This document shows, piece by piece, positions 25,464 to 34,900 of a stretch of 52,771 nucleotides of DNA. Source of the stretch: Comamonadaceae bacterium (lineage in GTDB: Bacteria > Pseudomonadota > Gammaproteobacteria > Burkholderiales > Burkholderiaceae_C). Numbering within the stretch: position 1 is the first letter of the stretch; the number at the start of each line of letters is the position of its first letter. Both the position numbers and the translations under genes were made by a program. The notes below the pieces were generated by a model. It made no database searches and was not told the origin of the DNA. It saw nothing but the letters and a program-made list of their open reading frames with translations. The stretch lies in NCBI GenBank assembly GCA_947451385.1, contig CANFYZ010000012.1, forward strand, positions 1 through 52,771, read 5' to 3'.

Positions 25464-27032
25464 TTAATGACGATGCTTCGACTCGAGCAGCAGGGATTTC
25501 AAGGCCGGTTTTTGCACTTTGCCCAAAGCACTTTTCGGCAACTCGGCCACAAACAAAACCCGCTGTGGCAGTTTGAAGCGCGCAATCTGTCCCTGCAAAT
25601 GCGCCAGCACGGCGGGCTCGCTCAGCGCTTGGCCCGCAGCGTCCGGGCTGCGCACCAGCGCGGCCACCGGCACCTCGCCCCAGCGCGCATCGGGCAGACC
25701 CAGCACCGCACATTCGGCCACACCGGGCAGCGTGACCAGCAGGTTTTCGATCTCCGCCGGGTAAATGTTTTCGCCACCCGAGATGATCATGTCTTTGCTG
25801 CGACCGACGATGGTGAGGCATCCGTCCTCGGCACGTTGGCCAAGGTCACCGGAGTGAAACCAGCCGTCCTGCAAACCCCGCCCCGGCTCGCCGCTGGCGT
25901 GCCAATAACCGCGCATCACATTGGCCGCGCGGACGCAGACCTCCCCGGTTTCACCGGGGCCGACGGGCTGGCCTTGGGGGTCGATCAGTTGGACCTCGGC
26001 TTCGGGCTGGGGCCAGCCTGACGCGCCGACACGCGCCGTGGCCTCAGGCAAACGCAGCACCACAGACACCGGCCCGGTTTCGGTCGTGCCATACACCTGG
26101 CCGACCGGCACGCCACGCGCGTGCAGCGTTTGCAAATAGGCCACGGGCACGGTGGACGAACCGGTCATGATGCCGCGCAAACCGGCGAGTGAGGTGTCGG
26201 CCCAGCGCGGGTGTTCAAACAGCGCGCGCATCGTGGCGGGCACCAGGAGTGAGAGCGTGGGTCGGCTGGTGGTCATTTCGTCTAACCAAGCCGATGGGTC
26301 AAAGCGCGGATGCAGCACCACCTCAACGCCCGCCAGCAAGGCGGGCAGGGTTTGGATGCACAGCCCGCCGACATGGAACAGCGGCAGCGTGGAGAGCACC
26401 TTGTCGGCACCTGCCTTCGGGTCGGCCCCCGCAGTTTGAAAATCGTGCGCCCAGGCACTGGCGCGCGCATTCGCCAGCAAAGCGGCCTGGGTGTGCAGCG
26501 CCCCTTTGGGCACACCGGTGGTCCCCGAGGTGTAGACCAAGAGCAGCGGCTCATCGCTCGCCACGATGGGCAGCGGCAAGCCGCGCGGCGAAGCGGTGGC
26601 AATCAGAGCGTCATGGTGGGTGCGCTGCAGGCCCTCGCACTGCAGCGCCTGGGCGGCGGCGGTGTGCGCGCGGTCGTGCACCAGCAGGCTGGGCGTGGCG
26701 TCGTCCAGCACCTGCTGCAACTCGGGCACAGCGAGACGAAAATTCAGCGGCATGAAGACCGCGCCCACACGCGCACAGGCCACCAAGGTGACCAGTTGCA
26801 GCTCGTGGTTCAAACCCAGCCAGGCCACCCGCTGGCCGCGCTGCACGCCCCAATCGGCTTGCAGGTGCGCGGTCACGCGTTCGACGCGGCGCCAGAATTG
26901 GGCAAAGTCGCAAGCCAAAGTGTGATCCGCCTGGCGCTCATCGCCGCGAAAGGTGATGGCCGTTTGCGCGCCCCGCTCTTGCGCCAGTTGCGCAAAGCGC
27001 GCCGCGATCGGGCTGCTTTCAGGGCGCGACAT
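25464..27032 (-). CDS. AMP-dependent acyl-CoA synthetase/ligase
   Basis: A 522-residue adenylate-forming enzyme activating a carboxylic acid to its CoA thioester with ATP. It has the P-loop motif VYTSGTTGVPKGALHT, the aromatic-type YGTTETGP, the hinge GDLGQRAEDGCLTIVGRSKDM and the C-terminal catalytic lysine region SALGKVQKP. The substrate could be a fatty, aromatic or heterocyclic acid. ATG 27032 shares a base with the upstream stop (TGATG), so it is translationally coupled to the acyl-CoA-dehydrogenase-like gene. An 87-bp gap follows before the Bug gene. Confidence 0.9.
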   Translation of the reverse strand: MSRPESSPIAARFAQLAQERGAQTAITFRGDERQADHTLACDFAQFWRRVERVTAHLQADWGVQRGQRVAWLGLNHELQLVTLVACARVGAVFMPLNFRLAVPELQQVLDDATPSLLVHDRAHTAAAQALQCEGLQRTHHDALIATASPRGLPLPIVASDEPLLLVYTSGTTGVPKGALHTQAALLANARASAWAHDFQTAGADPKAGADKVLSTLPLFHVGGLCIQTLPALLAGVEVVLHPRFDPSAWLDEMTTSRPTLSLLVPATMRALFEHPRWADTSLAGLRGIMTGSSTVPVAYLQTLHARGVPVGQVYGTTETGPVSVVLRLPEATARVGASGWPQPEAEVQLIDPQGQPVGPGETGEVCVRAANVMRGYWHASGEPGRGLQDGWFHSGDLGQRAEDGCLTIVGRSKDMIISGGENIYPAEIENLLVTLPGVAECAVLGLPDARWGEVPVAALVRSPDAAGQALSEPAVLAHLQGQIARFKLPQRVLFVAELPKSALGKVQKPALKSLLLESKHRH

Positions 27033-28282
27033 CAATCGTCTTTTTCGCCGGGCTCGTACAAGGCTTCGCGGCCGATGCGGTCCATGCACAACTCGGCGGT
27101 CCAAGGCAGCATCAGCGAGCCGCAGCGCGCATCGCGGTACAGACGCTCCAGCGGCAAGCTTTTCAGCATGGACTGCCCACCGCAGGTGCGGATCGCCAGG
27201 CGGGCGATGTCTTGCGCGTTTTCCATGATGCTGTATTGCGCCGCATAGGCGCGCAGCCTGGACGATTTGGGCGGGTCGATTTTCGCGTCTTCGACGGCGC
27301 GTAAAAACAGATTACGGGTTTGCTCCAGCTTGATGAACATCTCGGCCACCGCGATCTGTTTGGTGGCGAATTGCCGCCGCTTGACCGGTCCGGTGCCCGC
27401 GATCTCACCCCGCAAATACGCCACGGCGAAATCGTACGCCGCCTGCGCGATGCCCATGTAGGTGGGCGCGAGGGTCATGAACATGTGCGGCCAACGGCTG
27501 GCGGCCTGAAAGTAAATGCCTTGCGGCATCAGCGCGGCGTCGTCGGGCACGAACACGTCTTTGAAAATCAGATTGCGCGACACCGTGGCGCGCATGCCCA
27601 GTGGGTCCCAATCGCCCTCCACCGTCACACCGGGCGCGTTGCGCGGCACAGCCAGATACAGGGTGTCACGGCGCGACAGGTCGGCGCCGGGTTTTTTCTC
27701 GGTGCACAGCACGCCAAAAAAGTCGGCCGCGTCTGACAGCGAGGCGAAGATTTTTTTGCCATTGATCAGCCAGCCGCCGTCGGCTTTCACGGCCAGGGTG
27801 CCAAAGGGCTGGGCCCCGGCGGCAGCGGCACCGCCTTCGGAAAAAGGCTGGGCGTAAATCGCTCCGTCTTTCACCACCCGGGCGAAATGCGCTTGCTGGT
27901 GCACCTTGTGCAAGGCGCGCTGCTCGGGCGTCATGTCCAGGTCTTCGGACAACAGGCCGCTCCACATCATGGTGCACACATGCATATTGAAAGTGAGTGC
28001 GGTGGCACCGCACCAGCGACCGATTTCGGCCGAGACCATGGCGTAGGTGGCGTAGTCGGCACCCAGGCCGCCATGGGCTTCGGGCACGCACAGCGCCAAC
28101 AAACCTTTTTCACGCAGGTCGGCGTAATTGGCGAAGGGAAACTGCGCATCGCGGTCCAATTGCGGGGCGCGCTCGGCAAACCGGTCACGGCCCAGTTCGC
28201 AGGCCAGGCGCAACAAGTGGCGCTGTTTGTCGGTGAGTGGGTAGTCTTCGCCACAAATCGGCGTGTAGGAATTCAAAGCCAT
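27032..28282 (-). CDS. Acyl-CoA-dehydrogenase-fold flavoprotein lacking the canonical catalytic glutamate
   Basis: A 416-residue protein with the ACAD fold: an N-terminal helical domain (EKGLLALCVPEAHGGLGADY), a middle beta domain (INGKKIFASLSDAADFF; LGMRATVSRNLIFKDVFVP) and a C-terminal helical domain with GGQSMLKSLPLERLYRDAR. In typical acyl-CoA dehydrogenases the segment after RLYRDA reads IYEGT, with Glu as base; here it reads LMLPWTAEL. The alternative base position used by isovaleryl-CoA dehydrogenase also lacks Glu (RWPHMFMTLA). It may therefore be a flavin monooxygenase, dehydratase or another ACAD-fold enzyme. It sits between an alpha/beta hydrolase (3 bp) and a CoA ligase (overlapping). 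Confidence 0.85.
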   Translation of the reverse strand: MALNSYTPICGEDYPLTDKQRHLLRLACELGRDRFAERAPQLDRDAQFPFANYADLREKGLLALCVPEAHGGLGADYATYAMVSAEIGRWCGATALTFNMHVCTMMWSGLLSEDLDMTPEQRALHKVHQQAHFARVVKDGAIYAQPFSEGGAAAAGAQPFGTLAVKADGGWLINGKKIFASLSDAADFFGVLCTEKKPGADLSRRDTLYLAVPRNAPGVTVEGDWDPLGMRATVSRNLIFKDVFVPDDAALMPQGIYFQAASRWPHMFMTLAPTYMGIAQAAYDFAVAYLRGEIAGTGPVKRRQFATKQIAVAEMFIKLEQTRNLFLRAVEDAKIDPPKSSRLRAYAAQYSIMENAQDIARLAIRTCGGQSMLKSLPLERLYRDARCGSLMLPWTAELCMDRIGREALYEPGEKDD

Positions 28283-28285
28283 GGT

Positions 28286-29089
28286 TCAGTGGGGCGGCAA
28301 AGCTTGGGAGAGGAAGGAATGGATGGCTTGGTTGAAGGCTTCAGGCTGCTCAAAGCACAGCAAGTGACCGGCGGCGGGCAGCACCGCAAACTGCGCGCCG
28401 GGGATTTTCTCGGCCATGCGGCGCAGCACCTCGGGCGGTGCGGTTTGGTCGTGCTCGGCCGCCAAACACAGCGTAGGCACACAGATGGTGGGCAAGGCCG
28501 CCCGTTGCTCAAAACGCACCAGAGCTTGGATGGCGGCGCGGTAAGACGCGGGCGGCACCGCGGCCATGCAGCGCTGCGCCAAGTCCCGCCCCGCGCCTTG
28601 GTAGCCGGGCGCAACCATGCCGGGGATCACCGCACGGGCCACATCGGCCATGGTCTGACCGGCCTCCAACGGGGCCAGGCGTTGCGCCACAAACTGGCTT
28701 TGGAAATCGCCGCTGGCGTTGCCAAAAGCCGGGCTGCTGGCGGCGATCACCAAGCCCGCGATGCGCTCAGGGTGCTGGGTCCAGGCTTGCTGCGCCACCA
28801 TGCCGCCCATGCTGTGACCGATCAGCACAGCACGCGCCACCTGGGCCTGGTCCAGCATGCGCCACAAGGCCTGGGCCAGGCCATCAAAGTCATAAGGCGC
28901 AATCAGGGCGCTGTCGCCATAGCCAGGCATGTCCCAGGCCAGGGCGCGGTAGCCCTGCGCCGCAAAAAAGTCCAGTTGATCGGCAAAGCCTTGCTTGCCG
29001 CCGCCAATGCCATGCAGAAACACCAACGCCGCTTGCCCCGCTCGGGCGCTGCCCGCCTCGGCCCACACCGGCACCGCGGGGGCGCTCAT
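28286..29089 (-). CDS. Alpha/beta hydrolase
   Basis: A 267-residue alpha/beta hydrolase. The nucleophile elbow is GHSMGG with Ser93, the oxyanion region is FLHGIGGGKQGF, the acid is in AAEHDQTAPPE and the histidine in AAGHLLCF. Members cleave esters, amides, enol-lactones or ring-fission products (MhpC, NicD, PcaD types). Its start overlaps the NicX-like stop (ATGA), so the two are coupled. By analogy with NicX followed by the deformylase NicD in nicotinate degradation, it may act on the product of the NicX-like enzyme. The reaction is not proven. Confidence 0.87.
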   Translation of the reverse strand: MSAPAVPVWAEAGSARAGQAALVFLHGIGGGKQGFADQLDFFAAQGYRALAWDMPGYGDSALIAPYDFDGLAQALWRMLDQAQVARAVLIGHSMGGMVAQQAWTQHPERIAGLVIAASSPAFGNASGDFQSQFVAQRLAPLEAGQTMADVARAVIPGMVAPGYQGAGRDLAQRCMAAVPPASYRAAIQALVRFEQRAALPTICVPTLCLAAEHDQTAPPEVLRRMAEKIPGAQFAVLPAAGHLLCFEQPEAFNQAIHSFLSQALPPH

Positions 29090-30174
29090 GCCGCCGCCTC
29101 TTGGGGCGCAGCGGGGTGCACCACCACGCCCTGGTCGACCACGGTCTGGCCGTCCAGCGTGATGCTGCAACCGCGCATCGGCAAATCAAAATGCCCCAGG
29201 GTGTGCCGACCGGCCACTTCGTTGGCCCCGGTGGAATACAAAAAGTTGCCGGCAAAGGCGCGCAGCTCGGTGCCGTTGCAATCGCGCTTGTCGTAAAACG
29301 TCATGGCGTCCCAGCGCGCCTGCGGGTTCAGGCCATAGCCCACATGCGAGACCGCATAGGCGGCGGGGTGGCCCTCTTGGTCTTCCCAGGCTTGGTAGTA
29401 ACCGCGCATCATGTCCGCGTCCACGCCCGTGCCCTCGATGCGGGTGATGCTGTCGTTCTCGATGGTCAGGGTGATGCGGTCGCGCAGATAGCGCTTGAAG
29501 GTCAGGTTCACATCCCCCGGGGCCATGACCAAGGTGCCGTGCACCGCGCCCGCCGGTGGGAAGGCCAGCGCCAAGCCACCTGGCCAGTGCGAGACCATGC
29601 CGGGCTTGGGACAAAAGCCCCAGACACCCCCCACCACCGCGCCTTGCAAGCGAATCTGCAAGTCGGTGCCCGCCGCCGAGCTGACCTGCATGGTGTGTGC
29701 GCCGCGCAGGCCGCGCATAGCTTGGCGCACCACGGCTTCCAGCGCCGGGTCGGGCACGGTGCGCTCCAAAATTTCGGGGTGCTCGTTGGACACCATCAAG
29801 AGGCGCGGCACATTGCCGTCAGCGCCTTTCATGATGAGCGGCAACTCGGGCGCGTGCAACATGCCCTCCACCGTGCAGTCCACAATGAAAGAAGCGCGCG
29901 CCATGGCGGCCACCACCGGGCCGAGTTGCTGCAAAGCGTCAGTCGCACCGGTGGAGCGCACCGGGGCAGGGCCGGTCAACACCGGCGAGGGCAGGGTGAT
30001 CTCAAATGGCCGCGCACCCATGGCCTCCAGGGCCAGCCGGGCCAAGTCCACATTCACGCGGCGCGACTGACTTTCACAGACGATGGCCACCACCTCCCCG
30101 GGCTGCACCTTGCACAGGGCAAAGGTGCGCTGAAAGGCTGCGATCCATTTGTGTTCAATTCGCTCAACCAGCAT
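29086..30174 (-). CDS. NicX-like (2,5-dihydroxypyridine dioxygenase / aminopeptidase M29-like) metalloenzyme
   Basis: A 362-residue protein whose C-terminal half aligns with Pseudomonas putida NicX, the Fe(II) dioxygenase that opens 2,5-dihydroxypyridine. Shared blocks are VSHVGYGLNPQARWDAM (NicX ISHIGWGLQPRAQW), RAFAGNFLYSTGANEVAG and HFDLPMRGCSITLD. The NicX metal ligands His265, His318 and Asp320 correspond to His277, His328 and Asp330 here. The N-terminal half is divergent, so the substrate may differ. ATG 30174 has AAGGAG five bases upstream. It heads the operon with a hydrolase, ACAD-like protein, CoA ligase and Bug receptor. The older label would be leucyl aminopeptidase-like. Confidence 0.75.
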   Translation of the reverse strand: MLVERIEHKWIAAFQRTFALCKVQPGEVVAIVCESQSRRVNVDLARLALEAMGARPFEITLPSPVLTGPAPVRSTGATDALQQLGPVVAAMARASFIVDCTVEGMLHAPELPLIMKGADGNVPRLLMVSNEHPEILERTVPDPALEAVVRQAMRGLRGAHTMQVSSAAGTDLQIRLQGAVVGGVWGFCPKPGMVSHWPGGLALAFPPAGAVHGTLVMAPGDVNLTFKRYLRDRITLTIENDSITRIEGTGVDADMMRGYYQAWEDQEGHPAAYAVSHVGYGLNPQARWDAMTFYDKRDCNGTELRAFAGNFLYSTGANEVAGRHTLGHFDLPMRGCSITLDGQTVVDQGVVVHPAAPQEAAA

Positions 30175-30536
30175 GCAAACTCCTTGGCTTAGGGGGCGGG
30201 TCAGTTTAAAGGCAAGGCATCAGCGATAGTTTGGCGCTATCGATCAGGATGGTCATCCTTTTGTCCCCAGCGTGAATTTTGCGCGAAAAACCCACACCCC
30301 TCGTTGCCCCCGATCCCTGTTTTCTTAGAGGTCCGATGGCCAGGGCCAGAGACTTTCGCGGTTCGCTCGCCTGCGTGACAAACCAAAACATGAAATACAG
30401 GTAAAGTTAGAGGCTTGGTGGAATTTACAAAAAAACATACAAATCCATTAAAGTGCCACCAGCTTTTTTGAATACAAAAAATCATGCTCGCGCTCATTGC
30501 TCGCAGGGCGCATCTTTTTTTCGGGACATCAGCCTC
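30175..30536. promoter_or_regulatory. Divergent intergenic region between the NicX-like operon and the RND efflux genes
   Basis: These 362 bp contain no convincing gene. Near the NicX-like start is a 6-bp dyad, CGATAG (30224-30229) / CTATCG (30237-30242), a possible operator. Near the efflux genes is an AT-rich tract with a plausible plus-strand promoter: TTTACA (30424-30429), 17 bp, ATTAAA (30447-30452), 84 bp before the adaptor ATG. No regulator gene adjoins either operon. Confidence 0.45.
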
Positions 30537-31940
30537 ATGAATTTTGTTGCACGTTTGCCAGCGCACCTGACTGGAATCACTTTTTGGGGTGTGTCACTGA
30601 CCCTGGGTTTGGTTGCCTGTTCACAAAAAACCCCGCCTGAAGCCACTCCGCCGGTCAACCCAGCCGCTTCGGCACCCGCGCCAGCAGCAACGGCAGGCGC
30701 AACGCCCGCCGCCGCCGCGCCGGGTGCGGCTGCAGGTGCAGCGCCGGGTGCGGCCGCAGGTGCAGCGCCAGCCCCCGTGGTGAGTGTGGTCACCGTCAAA
30801 GTCGAAAAGCGCGATGTCCCTGTGACCCTCAAGGCCGTCGGCTCGGCCGTCTCGCTGGCCAGCGTGGACATCCGCCCACAAGTCACCAGTGCCGTCACAC
30901 AAGTGCACTTTAAAGAAGGTCAATTCGTCAACAAAGGGGACCTCTTGTTCAGTTTGGACACCCGCACGGATGAGACGAATCTGGCCAAAGCCAAAGCCCA
31001 ATTGGCCAAAGACCAAGCCGCGCTGGCCGACGCCAAACGCCAACTCACCCGCAGCCGCGAACTGGTGGCGCAAAACTTTGTTTCTGGCGCAGCAGTCGAC
31101 ACGGCCCAAACGCTGGTGGATTCCTCGGCTGCGGTCGTCGCCTCGGACACCGCTGCCGTGCAAGCGGCACAAGTCGCTTTGTCTTACGGCAAGATCACCG
31201 CACCTCACTCTGGTCGCACCGGTGTGATCAACACCCCGGCCGGCTCCATCGTGCAAGCCAACATCACGGTGATGGCGAACGTGGTGCAAGTGAATCCGAT
31301 TGCCGTGTCCTTTAATTTGCCACAACGAGATTTGGCTGATTTCCTGGCCGCGGCTTCTGGAACAGAACAGGTCAAAGTCACGGCCACCCTGCCGGAAGAC
31401 AAGAAACCCATGATTGGCAAATTGCAGTTTGTCGACAATGCCGTGGACCCCGCTTCAGGCACGGTGAAACTGAAAGCCGTTTTCAATAACAAAGACAGCA
31501 AACTGTGGCCCGGCTTGTTTGTGAATGTGGGTCTGACCACCAAGAAAATTGAAGATGCGCTGGTGGTGCCGCAAGCCGCCATCATTCAAAGCGTGCGCGG
31601 CCCCATCGTGTATGTCGTTGAAGACGGCAAAGCCGTGGTCCGCCCCATCAAAATGGTCTACCCCGCAGGCCCTGAAGCCGCCGTGACGGGCGTGCAAGAA
31701 AACGATGTGCTGGTGGTCGATGGCAAACAAAACCTGCGTCCCGGCGTGAAAGTGGTGGAGCGGCCGAAAGAGAACAAGGAGCCCGGCAAAGACGGTGGTG
31801 CAGCAGGTGCTGCTCCGGGCGCCGCAGCGGGGGGTGCCTCTGGTGCAGCGCCGGGAGCGCCGGGTGGCAATGCCCAGCCTGGAACGCCCGCGAATGCGGC
31901 CGCGCCAGCCGCAGCGCCCGCAGCCCCTGCGGCCAAATAA
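30537..31940 (+). CDS. RND efflux periplasmic adaptor (membrane fusion protein)
   Basis: A 467-residue lipoprotein adaptor linking an RND pump to an outer-membrane channel. The N terminus carries a signal with lipobox LVAC (Cys28). An Ala/Pro/Gly low-complexity tract (about 32-82) precedes the core: VKVEKRDVPVTLKAVGSAVSLASVDIRP, a lipoyl half with a coiled hairpin (AKAQLAKDQAALADAKRQLTRSRELV), then the beta-barrel (ADFLAAASGTEQVKVTATLP). An Ala/Gly/Pro tail of about 55 residues is unusual. It resembles MdtA. It lies 18 bp before the pump gene. An upstream in-frame start at 30453 is rejected because it would bury the signal peptide. Confidence 0.9.
   Translation: MNFVARLPAHLTGITFWGVSLTLGLVACSQKTPPEATPPVNPAASAPAPAATAGATPAAAAPGAAAGAAPGAAAGAAPAPVVSVVTVKVEKRDVPVTLKAVGSAVSLASVDIRPQVTSAVTQVHFKEGQFVNKGDLLFSLDTRTDETNLAKAKAQLAKDQAALADAKRQLTRSRELVAQNFVSGAAVDTAQTLVDSSAAVVASDTAAVQAAQVALSYGKITAPHSGRTGVINTPAGSIVQANITVMANVVQVNPIAVSFNLPQRDLADFLAAASGTEQVKVTATLPEDKKPMIGKLQFVDNAVDPASGTVKLKAVFNNKDSKLWPGLFVNVGLTTKKIEDALVVPQAAIIQSVRGPIVYVVEDGKAVVRPIKMVYPAGPEAAVTGVQENDVLVVDGKQNLRPGVKVVERPKENKEPGKDGGAAGAAPGAAAGGASGAAPGAPGGNAQPGTPANAAAPAAAPAAPAAK
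30717..30764 (+). repeat. 24-bp tandem repeat within the adaptor gene
   Basis: Two adjacent 24-bp units (30717-30740 and 30741-30764) differ at one base and encode APGAAAGA twice, with a partial third copy following. The repeat length is a multiple of three, so copy-number change would lengthen or shorten the periplasmic linker without a frameshift. Confidence 0.8.
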
Positions 31941-31958
31941 ATCGCCAGGGCCTGAAGC

Positions 31959-34900
31959 ATGAACTTTTCCGAGCTCTTTATTCGGCGTCCCGTGATGACG
32001 GTGTTGCTGAACACCGCCATCGTCTTGGCCGGTGTCATTGGCTACAAAAACATCCCGGTGGCGGCGTTGCCCAGTTACGACACCCCGGTGATCAACGTCT
32101 CGGCCACCCTGCCCGGGGCGAACCCGGAAACCATGGCCAGTTCCGTGGCCTTGCCCCTGGAAAAACAATTTCAGACCATTCCCGGCCTGAAAGTCATCAG
32201 CTCGACCAGCACGCTGGGCAACACCTCGATCACGCTGGAGTTCATCGAGAGCCGCAACATCGACGCCGCCTCGCTGGATGTGCAGGCGGCCCTGCTGCGC
32301 GCGCAGCGCACCTTGCCGATCGACATGACCATTCCGCCGTCTTACCGCAAGGTGAACCCGGCCGATGCCCCGGTGCTGTTGATCTCGCTGCGCTCGCCTT
32401 CTCTGACCCAAGCCGAGTTGCAAGACTATGCCGAACACCTGATCTCGCCGACCTTGTCGACCATCGACGGCGTGGCCCAGGTGAATATTTACGGCGCCAA
32501 GCGCTTTGCGGTGCGTGTCCGCGTGGACCCCGCGGCCCTGGCGGTACGCAACATCGGCTTGGACGAATTGAGCGCGGCCTTGAAGGCGGCCAACGTCAAC
32601 ACCCCCGCCGGTACCTTTGACGGCCCGCAACAAACCCTGGTGTTGCAAGCCAACAAGCAAATGAGCTCGGCGCGAGAGTTTGCCGATTTGATCGTCAGCA
32701 ACAAAGGCGGCGTACCCGTGCGCTTGCGCGATGTGGCGCGGGTCCAAGACAGCGTGGAAGTCGTCAAGACCTGGGCCACGTTGAATGGCGAGAACTCCAT
32801 CACGCTGGCGATTCAACGCCAACCCGGTGCCAACACCGTCAAGGTGGTGGACGCGGTCAGTCAAACGCTGCCCGATCTGAAAACGCAAATGCCCGAATCG
32901 GTGTCGATCACCCCGGTGAACGATCGCTCGGTGTCGATCCGCCATGCGCTGGAAGACGTGAGCCTGACCCTGCTGGGCACGATCGCGCTGGTGGTGCTGG
33001 TGATCTTCTTGTTCCTGCGCCGTTTTGTCGCCACCGCCATTCCGGCACTGTCGCTGCCGGTGTCGCTGGTGGGCGCGGTGGCGCTGCTGTGGGGCCTGAA
33101 CTACAGCCTGGACAATATCTCGCTTCTCGGCCTGACACTGGCCGTGGGCCTGGTGGTGGACGATGCCATCGTGGTGCTGGAGAACATCATTCGCCATGTG
33201 GAGGGCGGCATGCCGCCCTTCAAAGCCGCCTTGCGCGGCGCACGCGAGGTGGGCTTCACCATCATCTCGATTTCCACCTCCCTGGTGGCGGTGTTCATCC
33301 CGATCTTTTTCATGCCCGGCGTGATCGGCTTGCTGTTCCATGAGTTCGCGGTGGTGGTGGGCTTGTCGATTGCGGTCTCGGCCTTTGTCTCTTTGACCTT
33401 GGTGCCCATGCTGGCCAGCCGCTACCTGACCGATGAAGCGCACAAAAAACCACCGGGCTGGTTGGTGCGTCAATTTGAGCGCGGCTTTGATGCCTTGCTG
33501 GCGGGCTACACCCGCTCACTGGATTTGGCGCTGCGCCACAGCAAATTCATCTTGGTGCTGGCGGTGGCAACCTTTGGCGTCACGGCCTGGATGCTGAACG
33601 TGATTCCCAAGGGCTTTTTCCCTGAAGAAGACATTGGTCAAATCCAGGTCACCACCGAAGGCCCTGAAGATATTTCGTTCGAGGCCATGATTGGCCTGCA
33701 AGAAAAAGCCGCCGCCATCTTCCGCAAAGACCCGAACGTGTCCGCGGTCAATTCCTTCAATGGCGGTGTCGGTGGGCAAAACTCGGGCCGCATGTTCATC
33801 ACCTTGAAACCGCAAAACGAGCGCAAGCCGATGAAAGTGGTGGTCGAAGACCTGCGCAAGAAATTGCGCGGCGTGCCCGGCATCAACGTGTACATGCGGC
33901 CGGTGCAAAACCTGCAGCTGGGTGGCCGCCAGAGCAAGGCGCGCTACCAGTACATTTTGCAAAGCGTGAAGGCTGGTGAGCTCAACACCTGGGCGGGCAA
34001 GTTGCAAGAAAAAATGCGCGCCAACCCGATCTTTCGTGACATCACCAGCGACGCGCAATTGCGCGGCCTGCAAGCGGACATCCAAATCAACCGGGACCGC
34101 GCCAACACGCTGGGCGTGTCGGTCGAATCGGTGCGCTCCGCCCTGTTCAGTGCCTTTGGTGAGCGGCAGGTCTCCACCATGTACCTGGCCACCGACAGCT
34201 ACCAGGTGATCATGGAAGTCAGCCCCGAGGCCAAACGCGACGAGTCGGCGCTGGACAGCATTTATGTGCGCTCCAGCAATGGCGGCTTGGTGCCCATGTC
34301 CAGCTTTGCCACCGTGAGCCGCACCGTGGGCCCGACGTCGATCAACCACGTGGGGCAGTTGCAAGCGGTGACCGTGTCCTTCAACCTGGCTCCCGGTGCA
34401 GCCCTGGGCGACGCGACCGCGCAGTTGGAAGAGGCGGTCGAAGCCATTCAAATGCCCCGCTCCATCATCCGCACCTATGGCGGTGATGCGGCGGTGTTCA
34501 AAAACTCGCAAGGCAGCCAAAGCATTCTCATCATCTCGGCCTTGCTGGTGATCTATGTGCTGCTGGGCGTGCTCTACGAGAGCTACATCCACCCCATCAC
34601 CATCTTTGCCGGTCTGCCCTCGGCGGCGATCGGGGCCTTGGGGACGCTGATGATTTTTGGCCAGGACCTGACGCTGATCGCGACCATCGGTATTTTGCTG
34701 CTGATCGGTATCGTGAAGAAGAACGCCATCATGATGATCGACTTTGCCCTGGAGGCGCAGCGCCACGAAGGCATGACCCCGGCGCAAGCCATTCGCGAGG
34801 CCTGCATTTTGCGCTTCCGCCCGATCATGATGACCTCGATTGCCGCCTTGATGGGCGCCTTGCCGATTGCCCTGGGCCTGGGCGCCGGTGCCGAGTTGCG

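Noticed and set aside
30246..30262. AGGAT-GGTC-ATCCT followed by TTTT as a plus-strand terminator
   Set aside because: The stem is five base pairs and no plus-strand gene ends upstream of it, so it has nothing to terminate.
31455..33473. Long minus-strand open frame (672 codons) opposite the RND adaptor and pump genes
   Set aside because: His/Arg/Gln-rich shadow of the RND genes with no recognisable motif.
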